Origin: Schistosoma haematobium
Taxonomy: Eukaryota > Platyhelminthes > Trematoda > Strigeidida > Schistosomatidae
Direction: 5' to 3'
Assembly (NCBI RefSeq): GCF_000699445.3
Contig: NC_067196.1
Coordinates: forward strand, 76,553,364-76,617,363
DNA length: 64,000 bases
Made by a program: the position numbers and the translations under genes. The notes beneath the pieces were generated by a model, which was not told where the DNA came from, did not search any database, and was given only the letters and a program-made list of their open reading frames with translations. Each line of letters starts with the position of its first letter. Position 1 is the first letter of the stretch. Shown here one piece after another: positions 38,336-50,120 of this stretch.

Positions 38336-38658
38336 TGAGAATCTTGAGGGAACCGAAAACTTTAGTAGGATTTGAACTATCGATAGCCAGGTTTACAATG
38401 AGATGAGTAGGTATGCACTAAAGTGAGTGGGTACCAACGGAAAGTTTTTTTACTCAAAAAGCAGTCGTTCAAAGCATTTTCGTGTTCAGTTTTACTAAAT
38501 AAGCAGATGTCGATTGATGAAAAATTCATCACAGTCGAATAAGAAGAGAGAGGAAACTCAAACAACAAGATTTCTGATATATTCTATGTGAATAGCATGC
38601 TACTAATGGGTCAGAGAGCATAACCGTTTTTGGTATATTCAGAACGACTATCAATCTA

Positions 38659-39094
38659 CAAACTAGAGTCCCAAGAAAACAAATTGGAAGTTGATATTTC
38701 AACTGAATTTCTAACTCTATGGTTAATTTAAGCATATAAATCAAATCTCGACACATTCACGTATATTCATACATCTGGTCACTTTTGTGCAGGCAGCTAC
38801 TCACTCAAACAAAAAGACCAACACGTCCCACCACAGCATTACTGATTATTGCAGACTGTGGTTGGGTAAACATACAAGTTAGTCTATTAAAAATTTAGGA
38901 TTGTCATAATCAGACAACATAGGAACAAAACCAAACAAATGTTTAGCAGTAATGGTGAAAAAATGATAGATGGTAGGAAGGTAGGATAGTGGAAACCAAG
39001 AAGTGGAATCAGTCCGTGAGGTCATGTATCGTTGTACTGAGTTATGTAGGTGAGTGCAGACACCCCAGATCGTGGTTCATGCGACTACCATAAC
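38659..39094 (+). repeat. Left arm of near-identical 436-bp inverted repeat
   Basis: Comparison with the reverse complement of 45841-46276 shows one mismatch (at about 39026) and no indel over 436 bp. The last 110 bp resemble the C-terminal region of an RTE LINE (as at 61.05-61.15 kb). Similarity weakens sharply outside both ends. Confidence 0.9.
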
Positions 39095-39257
39095 CAATGG
39101 TTGGAAAACTCAAACACGTCAAACATAACATTTGCAATATGTAACAATGTGGATGATGTCCAAGACCAAAATGATGTTTTGTAAGGAAATGGTATGTGAG
39201 GCAGCTAACAGAATGGATACAGACATATAGATGAAAGTCAACCAAGATCGTCGAAAA

Positions 39258-39260
<3 letters not shown>

Positions 39261-39302
<42 letters not shown>
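39261..39302. repeat. (TA)n microsatellite
   Basis: About 21 TA units. Confidence 0.95.
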
Positions 39303-39306
<4 letters not shown>

Positions 39307-41496
39307 CAAGACCTAGAAAAGTAGACAAAGACCAAGTGAAAATAATAGATGATTTGTTGCTTTTGTACACCTAAAAAGATCAGTTACCAGCACCCATGTA
39401 AACAACAATGTATGGTAGTCATAAGCTAGGATAATCATTTTGATGATCGATAAGAAACCGTTGTTTATTGTAGAATTTAATGATTGTTAGATGAACTAAC
39501 AAATAATGGATGGCTAGACATACATACATTATGTCTAAGGATTAAAATACAAAAAAGGTATTATAATGGGACGAAAAAATAGGAAAAGGATTAGTCATAA
39601 GTATAAGGAGAAAGCTGGTTTTGATTAGTTGAGAAATGAGTGACATTATCGGAGTATGGGGGGATTGGTACGTAGTTGAGTTGCTCAAGTGTCCGTGATA
39701 TTTCGAAGTTGGACAATCGGGGAACGTTTCACAACATAGTGTTAGTGAGACGATTGATTGTTATGAAGCTATTAGTATTTGATCATCTATATGATGAACT
39801 GAATGAAATAAACTAGATAATAGTTGAAAAATGAGAAATTATTGAGCTGTAAATGCTGATAGTAAATTCATATGGGGAACTGTGATGGATATTGTAATCA
39901 GACCACTGAGTTACACAAAATGGAACCCTTTTAAGCATTGAAAACAATATATTTGTCATGAAAAACTACATCGAGTCAGTTAAGATCATTATCGATATTT
40001 GTGAAGTAGTTTAGGGTCTTTAGAAAACCAAAACAAACCGTTACATGAACATATCTCTGCCCAAGTCATAGCTTATGTATTTCATTAGGGGATTCCACCA
40101 TTTAAGACGTTATAAAACAATAGACATTTATACATTTCATGGCTATAATGATAACATTTAATGACTAGTTGCAATTATAATGATCGAAAGTCTTGAATCT
40201 AATCAATTTGGGATACAGTCATAACATTCCACAGTACCGTCATATGATACGTAGTGTTTTTTTTTTAAGGATTTCGTATGTAAACGTGAAATTTTAAGGA
40301 GAATTACACATTTCGTTATTTTCTTTGAAAAATTACGTTTACTCAGTTATGTACAGACATACAATCTAAACATACTTAAGCTAACCACAGGAAAAGAGTA
40401 TCTGTTTAAGTAGAGTTTATTGACTTTTTCTTGTGACGACTATGTATATATCTTTCTGTTAAGAATTTCGACACTGTAAATTAACACCTAACACAACAAA
40501 TTCGATAATATAGCTACATGCAAATTCATTTCTATTTATTACTTGATTAAATGCACACTTTAAATTATTTACGTTGACTAGAAGTATTATGCTACTTTCC
40601 CTTATACAGTTGATCTCACATTCCCAACATTTCAGCACGTAAAAATAAAAGCTTTGAGAAGATAGAAAGGGAAACATTCATGCAGGTGACAGTGTTTTAA
40701 AGGCTAACAAAATACGGCAATGTCCGTAATCATACCGGTGGTAGACTAACATTTTTCTGGTTTGTTGTTTTTCATATGCTCCATCAATCAATTAGTGATA
40801 ATCAAAATTGACATGTTATAAACTGTGTTAGTCAAGCTAATTCGTCAATGACTGTTTACCGTATGATTGAGATTACTCAGATGATTTTATACAAAAGATT
40901 CTAACGAGCACTCCAGTTATTTTATGTAGTGGTACCAGATGATTAATATAGATTACGTTGAAAGATAACACCCACTAGGAACTTATGCTCTATATCCCTT
41001 TATGTTAGATTATAACGAATTAAATGACTCCAAAAAATTGGAAGCCTAGTTTCATTAAACCGTTCAAACCGAAAATCAGAGTGGACACAACTTTCTATAT
41101 TTCAGTAAAATCATACTTCTTAAAATAGGACTTGTAGTGTTCAATATTAAAAACATCACTAATAAATGACACTTATAGCGTGCAACTATGTCAAAGTAAA
41201 CTTTTCTCCAATTCATATTTCCGTAATAAACTGATTGATTATTTTTGCCTTACGCCTACTAATGTTTTTTGTCTCAAAGGTCATATTTGTTGTTGTATGC
41301 AAATAGTTGTTCCACTTTTTTTTAATTTTGACTTCAGCTGGGCATATAAAAGCGTTCCTAAAAAGCTAGTCTTCTTTAACCCTCTATTCGCGGTTACATT
41401 ATTAATGTTGGGTCGCAAAAGCAGACTGGCTCCTCAAGTCATCTAATCCGAGCAGATCCCGTCTTATATTAAAAGAATGGATCAATCGTCTGTAAT

Positions 41497-41965
41497 TCAG
41501 GGCCCCCAAATGCCCTGGTACGGCCGAGAGTGGGGAGAGTCCGCTCTCCCTCTCGAAATGCTCTCACATGGCCTCTGTCAGGGAAGTCCTACTCACTGAC
41601 TTCTCGTGGCGGGGGTGTTGTTAACGAAAATGAGAGGACGAAAAGCGAATGTCTGGCGATTTAACCGGATTCCAAACCAATGTTAAACGTGGGCTCCAGG
41701 ATCCTGAGGAGACAAATGGAGTGTAAACCATTTATTGGTGACCGACTACCATGGGACTACATCTCCTGACGCTGCTCCACTGCTTTGTGGGTTAGACCTT
41801 TAGGTCAAAGGCTCGGGGTGTGGCCTCCTGAGAAAACCACCTGCTTCGGTTTGGGCACCCGGGCAGTATCCCTGCCCTCACACAAATCAAATAAGATTTG
41901 TGTGGCGCATATGTATTTGGTGCCTCCTTGTACCAATATCTTTGTGTTAAAATAATAATAATAAA
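41497..41965 (+). mobile_element. GC-rich non-autonomous element sharing an RTE 3' tail (copy 1)
   Basis: It begins near CCCTGGTACGGCCGAGAGTG and ends in TGTGTGGCGCATATGTATTT, CTTGTACCAATATCTTTGTG and an AATAATAATAA tail. Only the last 60-70 bp match the 3' end of the RTE LINEs at 9.2 and 53.1 kb; the rest is unrelated to their coding or UTR sequence in this window. No long open frame. Copies at 44.8 and 49.3 kb are in the opposite direction. Confidence 0.75.
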
Positions 41966-42024
41966 AATAATAATTCAGAACATTGCCATCAGTTATATTA
42001 GACAAGTTGTTAAATAAAACAAAC

Positions 42025-43725
42025 TGATAGTCAGTCAGCTACAACGTAGAACCAGGCACATATATGCATCGGTTCAAGTTGATACAGCTCATTAATACAA
42101 CAAGATGAACACCGAATTCATAGAAGTAGTTGATTCAATGGTGGTAATAAATAAAAGAAAGTATGCGTATAAGGATATTGCACAAGAAGAAAGAATTAGT
42201 TCGTATATCTTTCCAAGCGATATCTAGGTCAGCCTCGTTTTCAGAACCACATACATGTCACCTCAGTTGTTCCTGGAATCTACGTTTGGCTTTCTCGTCA
42301 TTGAGTTCAACTCTAATTGGTCTTAATGTGGTTTTCCAGAGTCCAGCGAGGCGCAAGCAAATGCGTGCTCGTATTAGAGCATGATCGACGTCCAAATATT
42401 CCAGAACGAGCGACAGTATCCGATCGAGCCTCTCCAACGATGACTGGTGGCAATATAGTATATTTGAGTCTATCGTTGGCTTGATGAGGGGGTCACCATG
42501 TCAAACGATGTCTCTACTTATGCCTAAAATTGGTGCTTGTTAAAAATAAACGATTGTTTGAGCAGTTTTAGCAGACGATCACGATTATCTGTTCGATGAG
42601 CCGGAATACTAAAATACCCGCATAGATGTCTTTATGTTTTGTGTAAGCTACCTACCTGGGCATTAAAGTCACCTGCTACGAACAGTATGTCTGAGCGTTC
42701 AGCTTTTTGAAGAATTTCAAAAAGATTTCTGTAAAATTCATCTTTCACTTCATCCAGGCTGCGGTCAGTGGGAGCGTATGGAGGGATGACGAAAAGGCAA
42801 CGACGTGTGTCCCTGTCCTTCTAAGTTCTTACGGAGCCGTTTAACCAAACAGCACATAGGCGACTGTTAACAGGGATCCAGTCTAAAAGTGCTTGTTTTG
42901 AACTCCTGTTTAGTACTATGCCTACACCTACCAGTACGCGAGAACCAGCCATTGGGTCGCCAGATACACGGAGAGTGAATCTCATCGGCCCTCCGTTTTT
43001 GGTTAGGTGTGGTCAAGTGAATGACTACATTAGGATCCTGTATGGGTGTTTCGGAGACAAACTATACATCAATGGAACGAGATTCTAAAGTTTTAGCCAA
43101 GGAGGCCTACTGACTGATTTGAGATAGGGTGAGTACGTTGAAGGCTTAAATGTGTAGTTCGAAGCGAAATTTCAGTAGACCTGAAGCAGTGTTTCGAGCA
43201 TAAGAATCGTTGGCTATGGTGGCACTTGAGGAGGAACTCAAAAGAGGAAGTCTAGAGTTGAAAGTCGAAGTAGGAGGAATAACAGGAATCGAAGAGGGAG
43301 ATTGATCTTGAGTGCTTTTAGAGCTATGAGGGCACTTATCACTTCACGGTTGCCAAAACCGTGGAAGGATTCTCCTAGAGGAACCTGAAAAGGAAATCGG
43401 ACTAGAGGTGGTTTTGATGACCTGAGAGCGTGACTCAGCGTCCAAGGGACAACTACTTGAGGCTGGTCACACACGACCTTTTTGTGAGTAGTTTTCTTGT
43501 CAGCTCCGTACTTATTAGAACCTTACCGCCGGAGACGGAAATCCATGGGATACGGTGAGGTGCACATTTTAGGGTCACCTTTTTCTAACCCCACTCATCC
43601 TTGTGGGCAGCATCACTGTTATGCTGATTGTCTGAAAGAAATATCTTACTGCCATCACAACTTTGTACAGTCAGCAGTACGGTTTCGCCTTCGGACATTG
43701 GGTTTGCTGCTTTTAGACGAAATGT
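42025..43725 (-). mobile_element. RTE-clade LINE with AP-endonuclease domain, internally deleted
   Basis: On the minus strand the 5' part (43.7-43.2 kb) runs into an endonuclease region: ASLAKTLESRSIDV then FVSETPIQDPNVV, and further on LFEILQKAERSDILFVAGDF followed by NAQVG. The GDFNA motif is a hallmark of the apurinic endonuclease of non-LTR retrotransposons. Several stops occur. At about 42.2 kb the sequence jumps straight to the 3' UTR and tail (ends at TAGCTGACTGACTA), so the whole reverse transcriptase is missing. Confidence 0.8.
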
Positions 43726-44824
43726 TTAGAAAGATTAATACTTATTCAGTAGGAATTATTAGGAAAAAATTCCACATGGTTTTTAGATATAAGTCACAGA
43801 AATCAAGATGAAACATGTGGCGGTATATATCACTTGTCTTCAGAAATAAAGGACGTAAACAAACATAATACTGTAGGAAATCCATAAACTGTACTTCATT
43901 GAAAAGTACAGATTGTGAAAACCAAATAATAATTAAGAATGAGGGGAAGAAATGATTTAGTTTCCATTTCATGGATTAATGGAAAAAGATTATTAATTAG
44001 GTGACCAAGTCTTTAGGAAGATATTATATGAGAAGTGAAACTACGAACAACTCCCAAATGAGTTATTTGACTCTGTAATGTCACTTCATGACCTAGTACA
44101 GATTTATGTATTCAACTTTGAGTCGCACTTTATTTGTGAAGGCTAATAATAATAATATCAGTCTGTCGTAAACCGAAGTAGATGACGCAGGACTCGAGCT
44201 TGCGACACCATAGTTAAAAGGTGAACGACTTATTCACTAAGCCTCCACTACACATAGTATTAAACACTTCTTAAACTAACTTACGCTAAATTATGAAGTG
44301 TGTTGATTTGATAATACACAAAATGAGTAAAAAGATATTTCTCTTAGATTAGACTTATTTTATCTTAGCATTTAAAGTGATAGATAAGTTCTACATCTAA
44401 ATATGTAACAATTCATAACAATCACATGATTTTAGAACATTTAACACTACCTAATTACACATGTATTGGAAAAATTAACGGTGAGTTAGTAATAAAACGA
44501 ATACTAAAATTAGTCAATCGGTTAATTATAGAAACTGATCGTTTATGTATAATAATATAAATATGAATGAGAAATGCGTCAGTCTGAATCTAAGTATATG
44601 ATCAGATTAAAAACAGAGATCCAGGCACTGTTTGCTGGGAGAAACATTGGAATTATTTAAATTTCAATAGCTTAGATATTATTTCAAATATAATTTTCAC
44701 AAATAATGTCTTCTCTATACTCAGAGCCCGATTTCTATCAAACTATTTGTTCAAACATTGACGAATATTCACATATACCGTACAGATTAACATAAAGATC
44801 ACATTTATTTGCGTAGATCACTGG
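43726..44824. other. AT-rich intron DNA, nothing recognised
   Basis: No exon or repeat could be supported here. Confidence 0.5.
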
Positions 44825-45245
44825 TTTTTATTTATTTATTGGTACAAGGGGGTACCAAATAGATATGTGTCACATAAATTATTCGATTTTTATGAGGGCT
44901 GGGATACTGCCCGGGTGCCCAAACCGAAGCAGGTGGTTTTCTCAGGGGGCCACACCCCGAGCCTTTGACCTAAAGGTCTAACCCACAAAGCAGTGGAGCA
45001 GCGTCAGGAGATGTAGTCCCATGGTAGTCGGTCACCAATAAATGGTTTACACTCCATTTCTCCCCTCAGGATCCTGGAGCCCACGTTTAACATTGGTTTG
45101 GAATCAGGGTTTTCCAACTCCCCTAGGTGGATCCTCCATATCCACCAACTCAGTTAAAGAGCCGAACATCCGCTTTTAGTCGTCTGGATCTCGTAAACAA
45201 CACCCCTGCCGCCAGAAGGCAGTGGTTTCACTGGTTCGTTCATAA
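44825..45245 (-). mobile_element. GC-rich non-autonomous element (copy 2)
   Basis: Nearly the same sequence as copies at 41.5 and 49.3 kb, for example GGATCCTGGAGCCCACGTTT and AACCACCTGCTTCGGTTTGG (one on each strand). The 3' tail lies at the low-coordinate end. The 5' end is truncated relative to the copy at 49.3 kb. Confidence 0.75.
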
Positions 45246-45564
45246 ATTATAGTTTCGCCATAGTTTTTCGAGTAAGTAAACTACATGCTTATGAACAGAA
45301 TATGAACACAAAATAAGCGCAGCAAAATGTTATGGACGATAAACGGAAATTAGTTGTAGGACACTCATTATATGACCTGACAGTTAGGTCTCATCATTGG
45401 GGATCGTATCACATAAACGGATTCAAAAGCTACCACTTGAATCAATTAGGTGGGTGAGTGTGCCAAGATAAAGTTTCCTATGAAACGAGAATATTAATAA
45501 GTGCGATGATGAAATGGCTTAGAAGTACGTCTAGCGGGACTGGATTCACAAAGACAGTTTGATC

Positions 45565-45840
45565 ATTAAAAGTGTGTCATAAACAACAAAGAACCAGACA
45601 CATGTGTATCGGTTCAATGTGTCACACAATATAAGCACAAATGAAAACGTGATAGTCGACGTTCTGATAGTGTAGATTGTTAAACAAAATATTGGGTATA
45701 CACTATATTATTAGGGGAAAAATAAATAAATAGAAAGTATGAAAACTTTTATACACTCAAGACCGACAGGAAGACAAAAAGAGAACAAACCGGCATTATT
45801 GAGACCGATTCTCAACCACATAACCGTTTCCCAATCATTA
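45565..45840 (-). mobile_element. RTE LINE 3' UTR/tail, decayed
   Basis: Continues the LINE-like end of the right arm of the inverted repeat. On the minus strand it keeps the general order of the common tail, ending near AACCGATACACATGTGTCTG, but is clearly more diverged than the neighbouring 436-bp arm. Confidence 0.55.
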
Positions 45841-46276
45841 GTTATGGTAGTCGCATGAACCACGATCTGGGGTGTCTGCACTCACCTACATAACTCAGTA
45901 CAACGATATATGACCTCACGGACTGATTCCACTTCTTGGTTTCCACTATCCTACCTTCCTACCATCTATCATTTTTTCACCATTACTGCTAAACATTTGT
46001 TTGGTTTTGTTCCTATGTTGTCTGATTATGACAATCCTAAATTTTTAATAGACTAACTTGTATGTTTACCCAACCACAGTCTGCAATAATCAGTAATGCT
46101 GTGGTGGGACGTGTTGGTCTTTTTGTTTGAGTGAGTAGCTGCCTGCACAAAAGTGACCAGATGTATGAATATACGTGAATGTGTCGAGATTTGATTTATA
46201 TGCTTAAATTAACCATAGAGTTAGAAATTCAGTTGAAATATCAACTTCCAATTTGTTTTCTTGGGACTCTAGTTTG
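45841..46276 (-). repeat. Right arm of near-identical 436-bp inverted repeat
   Basis: Reverse complement of 38659-39094 with a single mismatch seen. It lies in the same intron as the left arm, about 6.7 kb away. Confidence 0.9.
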
Positions 46277-46839
46277 CAGATCGATAGTCATTTTGAAGTT
46301 ATTGCAGGGAGTCACATAACAGCTGAGAATTGGTAGTAGCTAACAGTCAGTCAACGACAATTAGACTAGAAAATCGTAAGGGCGATGGAACATGACGTTT
46401 GAATTTCCACTCTGAGAATTTACAACTGGTTTACAGAATCACGAAAGTTACAGGCTTGCTGTGTTAAATGCTTTTCAAGGCATATGTAAGACGTCATAAA
46501 TTATTTAATCATAGCAGCATAGTTTACGTTTACCGATAACAGTAGTATGGCTGTGAAATATACAACTAACTTATAAGTTCGTCCTAGAAGTTAAAAAATA
46601 TCTTATTTGATTTTAATTTGGAAAATGTCCAAACATAAAATTGTTTGTAAAGTAAAACTGTGGAATGCCGGGTGTTTAAACAAATCCAAAGTAATGAAGT
46701 CTTGTGTTCGTGCGATTAAAATTTCAAACTTCACACTAATTTATAAAAATGATTCACACGAATTAATCTTTTTTTACTTTAATTCATTGAAAAGAATAAG
46801 ATGAAGACATTATTCTAAACCAATGTATACAAAACTCAC

Positions 46840-46909
46840 GTTTTCTGAATTCATGGATATTGGAAGTGTTACAATTGAACGATTAGCAATAGCATTGCCC
46901 AAATCTTGC
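46840..46909 (-). CDS. Exon B of FERM-type gene: FERM C-lobe strand
   Basis: 70 bp: one base completes the split Trp codon from exon A, then 23 codons (residues 33-55). The acceptor is a T run ending ACAG before 46909 (AAAAAAACAG on the coding strand); the donor is AAAC|GTGAGT. The product QDLGNAIANRSIVTLPISMN continues exon A: in FERM C-lobes a conserved F-x-W followed by x-D/E-I/L and then a beta strand is usual. The small size makes it invisible to length-based gene finding. Its phase fits both neighbours. Confidence 0.75.
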
Positions 46910-47519
46910 CTGTTTTTTTAAAATCAAATATTTGTGGAATTAAAAAAGAGAAAAAACTGGGAAATACAAAACAAATTAACTACAATAAAAAGATGAATAT
47001 ATGTCATACAGAAAATATTATGAAAGTAGACTGATAACTTTAAAATCAATTAATAGATACATATTATGCTTGTTCGTATACACCACTTTCATTACTGTAA
47101 ATAATCATCAAATGAACGGAAGACTATCGGAAGGTAAACGAGTCAAACTATGTCTAGAAGTCAAACTTCCCTCTATATAGAGAAGGATAAGAAGCAATGA
47201 ATATTAATCATATAATGAACAAGAGAGAATTAAAAAGTTGTCATGATATTTTGTGATCAATGCACTTTAATTTAAACGCTTAGATTTCAAATTAATTCAC
47301 TACTGGATTCGGGCCGATGAAAGTAAAAAAAACCCAGTAAGTAAGATAAAACTAATTGCTAACAAACTGATTGATTATTGCTATTTATTAATTTGATCAT
47401 GAGTTTTCGCCCCATTTCTACTAGGATTCATAAGAGTACACTGAAATAGTAATTCAAAATGTTACATGATGGAGTTATCAATAATTAATACAGAAATTTC
47501 AATAGTTTAAATCATTAGT

Positions 47520-47612
47520 CAATTGAAGCTAGACCACCATGGAAAACCTGGAAGCACTGGACGGCCGTTTCGTCCTATTGCGGGACTTCTCAGCAGTGCG
47601 CATCCACACATC
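47520..47612 (-). mobile_element. SINE 3' end with well-paired hammerhead
   Basis: On the minus strand it runs from GTGGATGCGCACTGCTGAG to CCAGGTTTTCCATGGTGG and TCTAGCTTCAATT. It is the least diverged hammerhead SINE end in the window; the tRNA-like half is absent. Confidence 0.85.
47555..47600 (-). ncRNA. Hammerhead ribozyme with one core defect
   Basis: Helix I is perfect (GCACTG with CAGTGC), stem II is perfect (GTCC with GGAC), GAAAC is intact, stem III is the palindrome CGGCCG, and the cleavage triplet is GTC. The core reads CTGAGAA, so the G of CUGANGA that takes part in catalysis is an A. All helices are intact but the motif is predicted inactive. Confidence 0.85.
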
Positions 47613-48639
47613 AACAATTAATATATTTTCGGTATGTAAACAAACTGCTCGTGGAGAAGAATTTAATTAAATTAAACTTATTAAGTACTAAAGTACAAAT
47701 TTATGAACTCATATTTCATGCGTTATTTACTTTGTAAAATAGGTTACTGATACTATCTGACTGCTCAAAATGAATTAAATAGTATGAGATTCAAATGTGC
47801 AGCACGATGATTAAAAGTTCAGATGTCCAATCACTTAGTGAGCGCTCAATCAATTACACATTACAACTATGGTACCTTCATTGAACTCTGATACCGATTG
47901 GAGATGATGATGGCTAACTAATTCCATGTTTTGGTGGGTGGTTTTCATCATGGATTGAAAGCCAAGGGGATTGAACAGATCTTACAATCTATTTTATGAA
48001 CTTCCGCACATTACAAGACTACAACATAGTCGGAGGTGGATTTTAAGAAATCTAGGTCTCGCAGAGAGCACTTAACCCATAGGTTAATGAGTGGAACTCA
48101 ATGGTAAACATTCGTAATTTCAATCGATTTGAAACATAGTTTGACGGTTATTTAAAGTTATTAGTGATTATTTATTTATTTATTATTTATTAGGTTACAT
48201 TGCCTTATCTCATAACACACAAAATGTGAAAACTATTATGATAGAAAGTGGAAGCAAATCAATTCAGAAGAATAATTGTGGTAATTAACAAAATTTACAC
48301 ATCGGGTTAGTAATGTGTACAATGACACACACACAGGAACATAATAATATATTAAAATACACTTTCCTACAAAATGATTCTTTTTAACTATTTCAAGGTT
48401 TCTATCCCGTTTTTCTTCGACAAAAAGAAACAAATAAATGACGTTTACAAAAACTATTATTTAATTTTTTCTACCAACCAGAACTTTATAACTATCCTTT
48501 CCAATTGAAGGAAAATGAAGCGTAATAAATGATCAACCTTATAAATATTTATGGACAATTGTGACTGATTTCCTGGTAATTAATCTCTTATTATTTTGTG
48601 TTTTAAATAATCTTTCTCGTTTAATAAAAAAATAAAACC

Positions 48640-48642
<3 letters not shown>

Positions 48643-48694
<52 letters not shown>
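48643..48694. repeat. (TA)n microsatellite
   Basis: About 26 TA units. Confidence 0.95.
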
Positions 48695-48697
<3 letters not shown>

Positions 48698-49097
48698 CTT
48701 CTGTTACGTTTATTTATTATTTTAGAACATGAAAAGTGAATAACGATTCTTATAAGTATTATTTTTATATTCCAATAGTAAATGCATTTTTCTGATCTGT
48801 TGATTGATAGGTTACATAATTAGTGCATAAATGATTTTTACATAGTCAGTATAGAATTAAATTGAATTAGGTCAATGGTATTAATTGGTAGATAATGTTA
48901 GAATTTTCATAGTAAAGTATGAATGATTGGAAGAACGATAAAGAAAACCAAACAGTCAAATCTACATTCTTTTATTTTCATTCGGGATGTACATGGCTCA
49001 TCTTTTTCTGACAGTATTACACATACATCCAACTATGACATAAATCTTTCATTTCAAGAATCCAGGTTCCATGCTGTCTCCTAGGTTTTTCATTCTA

Positions 49098-49099
<2 letters not shown>

Positions 49100-49142
<43 letters not shown>
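49100..49142. repeat. (TA)n microsatellite
   Basis: About 21 TA units. Confidence 0.95.
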
Positions 49143-49282
49143 CACTGTGTCAATTTGTAAATAAACACATATATGCACAATATATTATTACTGTTACAAT
49201 TCATGTCTTTTATTAATCTACATATCTGGATGTCAAATCAAAGTATTAAAAGAAAGTATGTGGATTTGTCTTTTATTTATTT

Positions 49283-49788
49283 AAACACATAAATATTGGT
49301 ACAAGAGGGCACCAAATACATATGCGCCACACAAATCTTATTTGATTTGTGTGAGGGCAGGGATACTGCCCGGGTGCCCAAACCGAAGCAGGTGGTTTTC
49401 TCAGGAGGCCACACCCCGAGCCTTTGACCTAAAGGTCTAACCCACAAAGCAGTGGAGCAGCGTCAGGAGATGTAGTCCCATGGTAGTCGGTCACCAATAA
49501 ATGGTTTACACTCCATTTGTCTCCTCAGGATCCTGGAGCCCACGTTTAACATTGGTTTGGAATCAGGGTTTTCCAACTCCTCTAAGTGGATCCTCCGTAT
49601 CCACCAACTCGGTTAGTGAGCCAGACATCCGCTTTTAGTCGTCTGAACCTCGTAAACAACACCTCCGCCACGAGAAGGCACTTAGTGGACCTTCCCTGGC
49701 AGTGGTTGTATGCACGTGGACATATGAGAGCATTTCGAGAGGAAGAGCTGACTCTCCCCACTCTCGGCCGTACCAGGACATTTAGTTA
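49283..49788 (-). mobile_element. GC-rich non-autonomous element (copy 3, longest)
   Basis: On the minus strand it starts near TAAATGTCCTGGTACGGCCG and ends in the RTE-like tail with TTTAAATAAATAAAAG. A short hairpin (ACAAATC with GATTTGT) sits just before the shared tail. The best copy for defining the family, about 500 bp. Confidence 0.8.
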
Positions 49789-49829
49789 ATACAAGTGACT
49801 AGTTTCAAGAGGGAATTTCCGGAATTCTA

Positions 49830-50120
49830 GTGAGAAGGTATGATCAATGGAGTCTAACTCGAGTCGAGAGTGTGAGGCAGTTTACTACCGACGACAATGG
49901 AGGATGTTCGCGCAATATATCATGGATTGATTGCAGTCAGAAATCAAGAACGTTGAATGCCGGTTCAGAGGTTTAGAAGTTAAGGGTTCGCCGGCAAGGC
50001 CTAAGATGCAGGGTTCGATTCACACACGCGGGATCGTGGATGAAGAATGCTGAGGAGTCCCACACTACAATGAAACGGTTATCCAGTACTTCCAGGTTCC
50101 CAATGGCGTTCTAACATTGA
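49830..50120 (+). mobile_element. tRNA-derived SINE with hammerhead, near full length
   Basis: Head (from about 49830), A-box region (GCCGGTTCAGAGGTTTAGAA), B box (GGGTTCGATTCAC at about 50011), then core CTGAGGA, GAAAC and the common 3' end. Stem II is weak (GTCC opposite CAAT) and the cleavage triplet is ATC. It shows all parts of the family in order. Confidence 0.85.

Larger units (their letters stand above)
37719..46839 (-). other. Intron between exons B and C, with large inverted repeats
   Basis: About 9.1 kb. It holds LINE pieces at 37.9-38.3, 42.0-43.7 and 45.57-45.84 kb, two copies of the GC-rich non-autonomous element in opposite directions (41.5 and 44.8 kb), and a nearly perfect inverted repeat (38.66-39.09 with 45.84-46.28 kb). 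39.3-41.5, 43.8-44.8 and 46.3-46.8 kb show nothing recognisable. Confidence 0.75.

Noticed and set aside
43497..43811. 104-codon plus-strand frame
   Set aside because: Lies on the antisense strand of the LINE 5' region at 42.0-43.7 kb; no domain.
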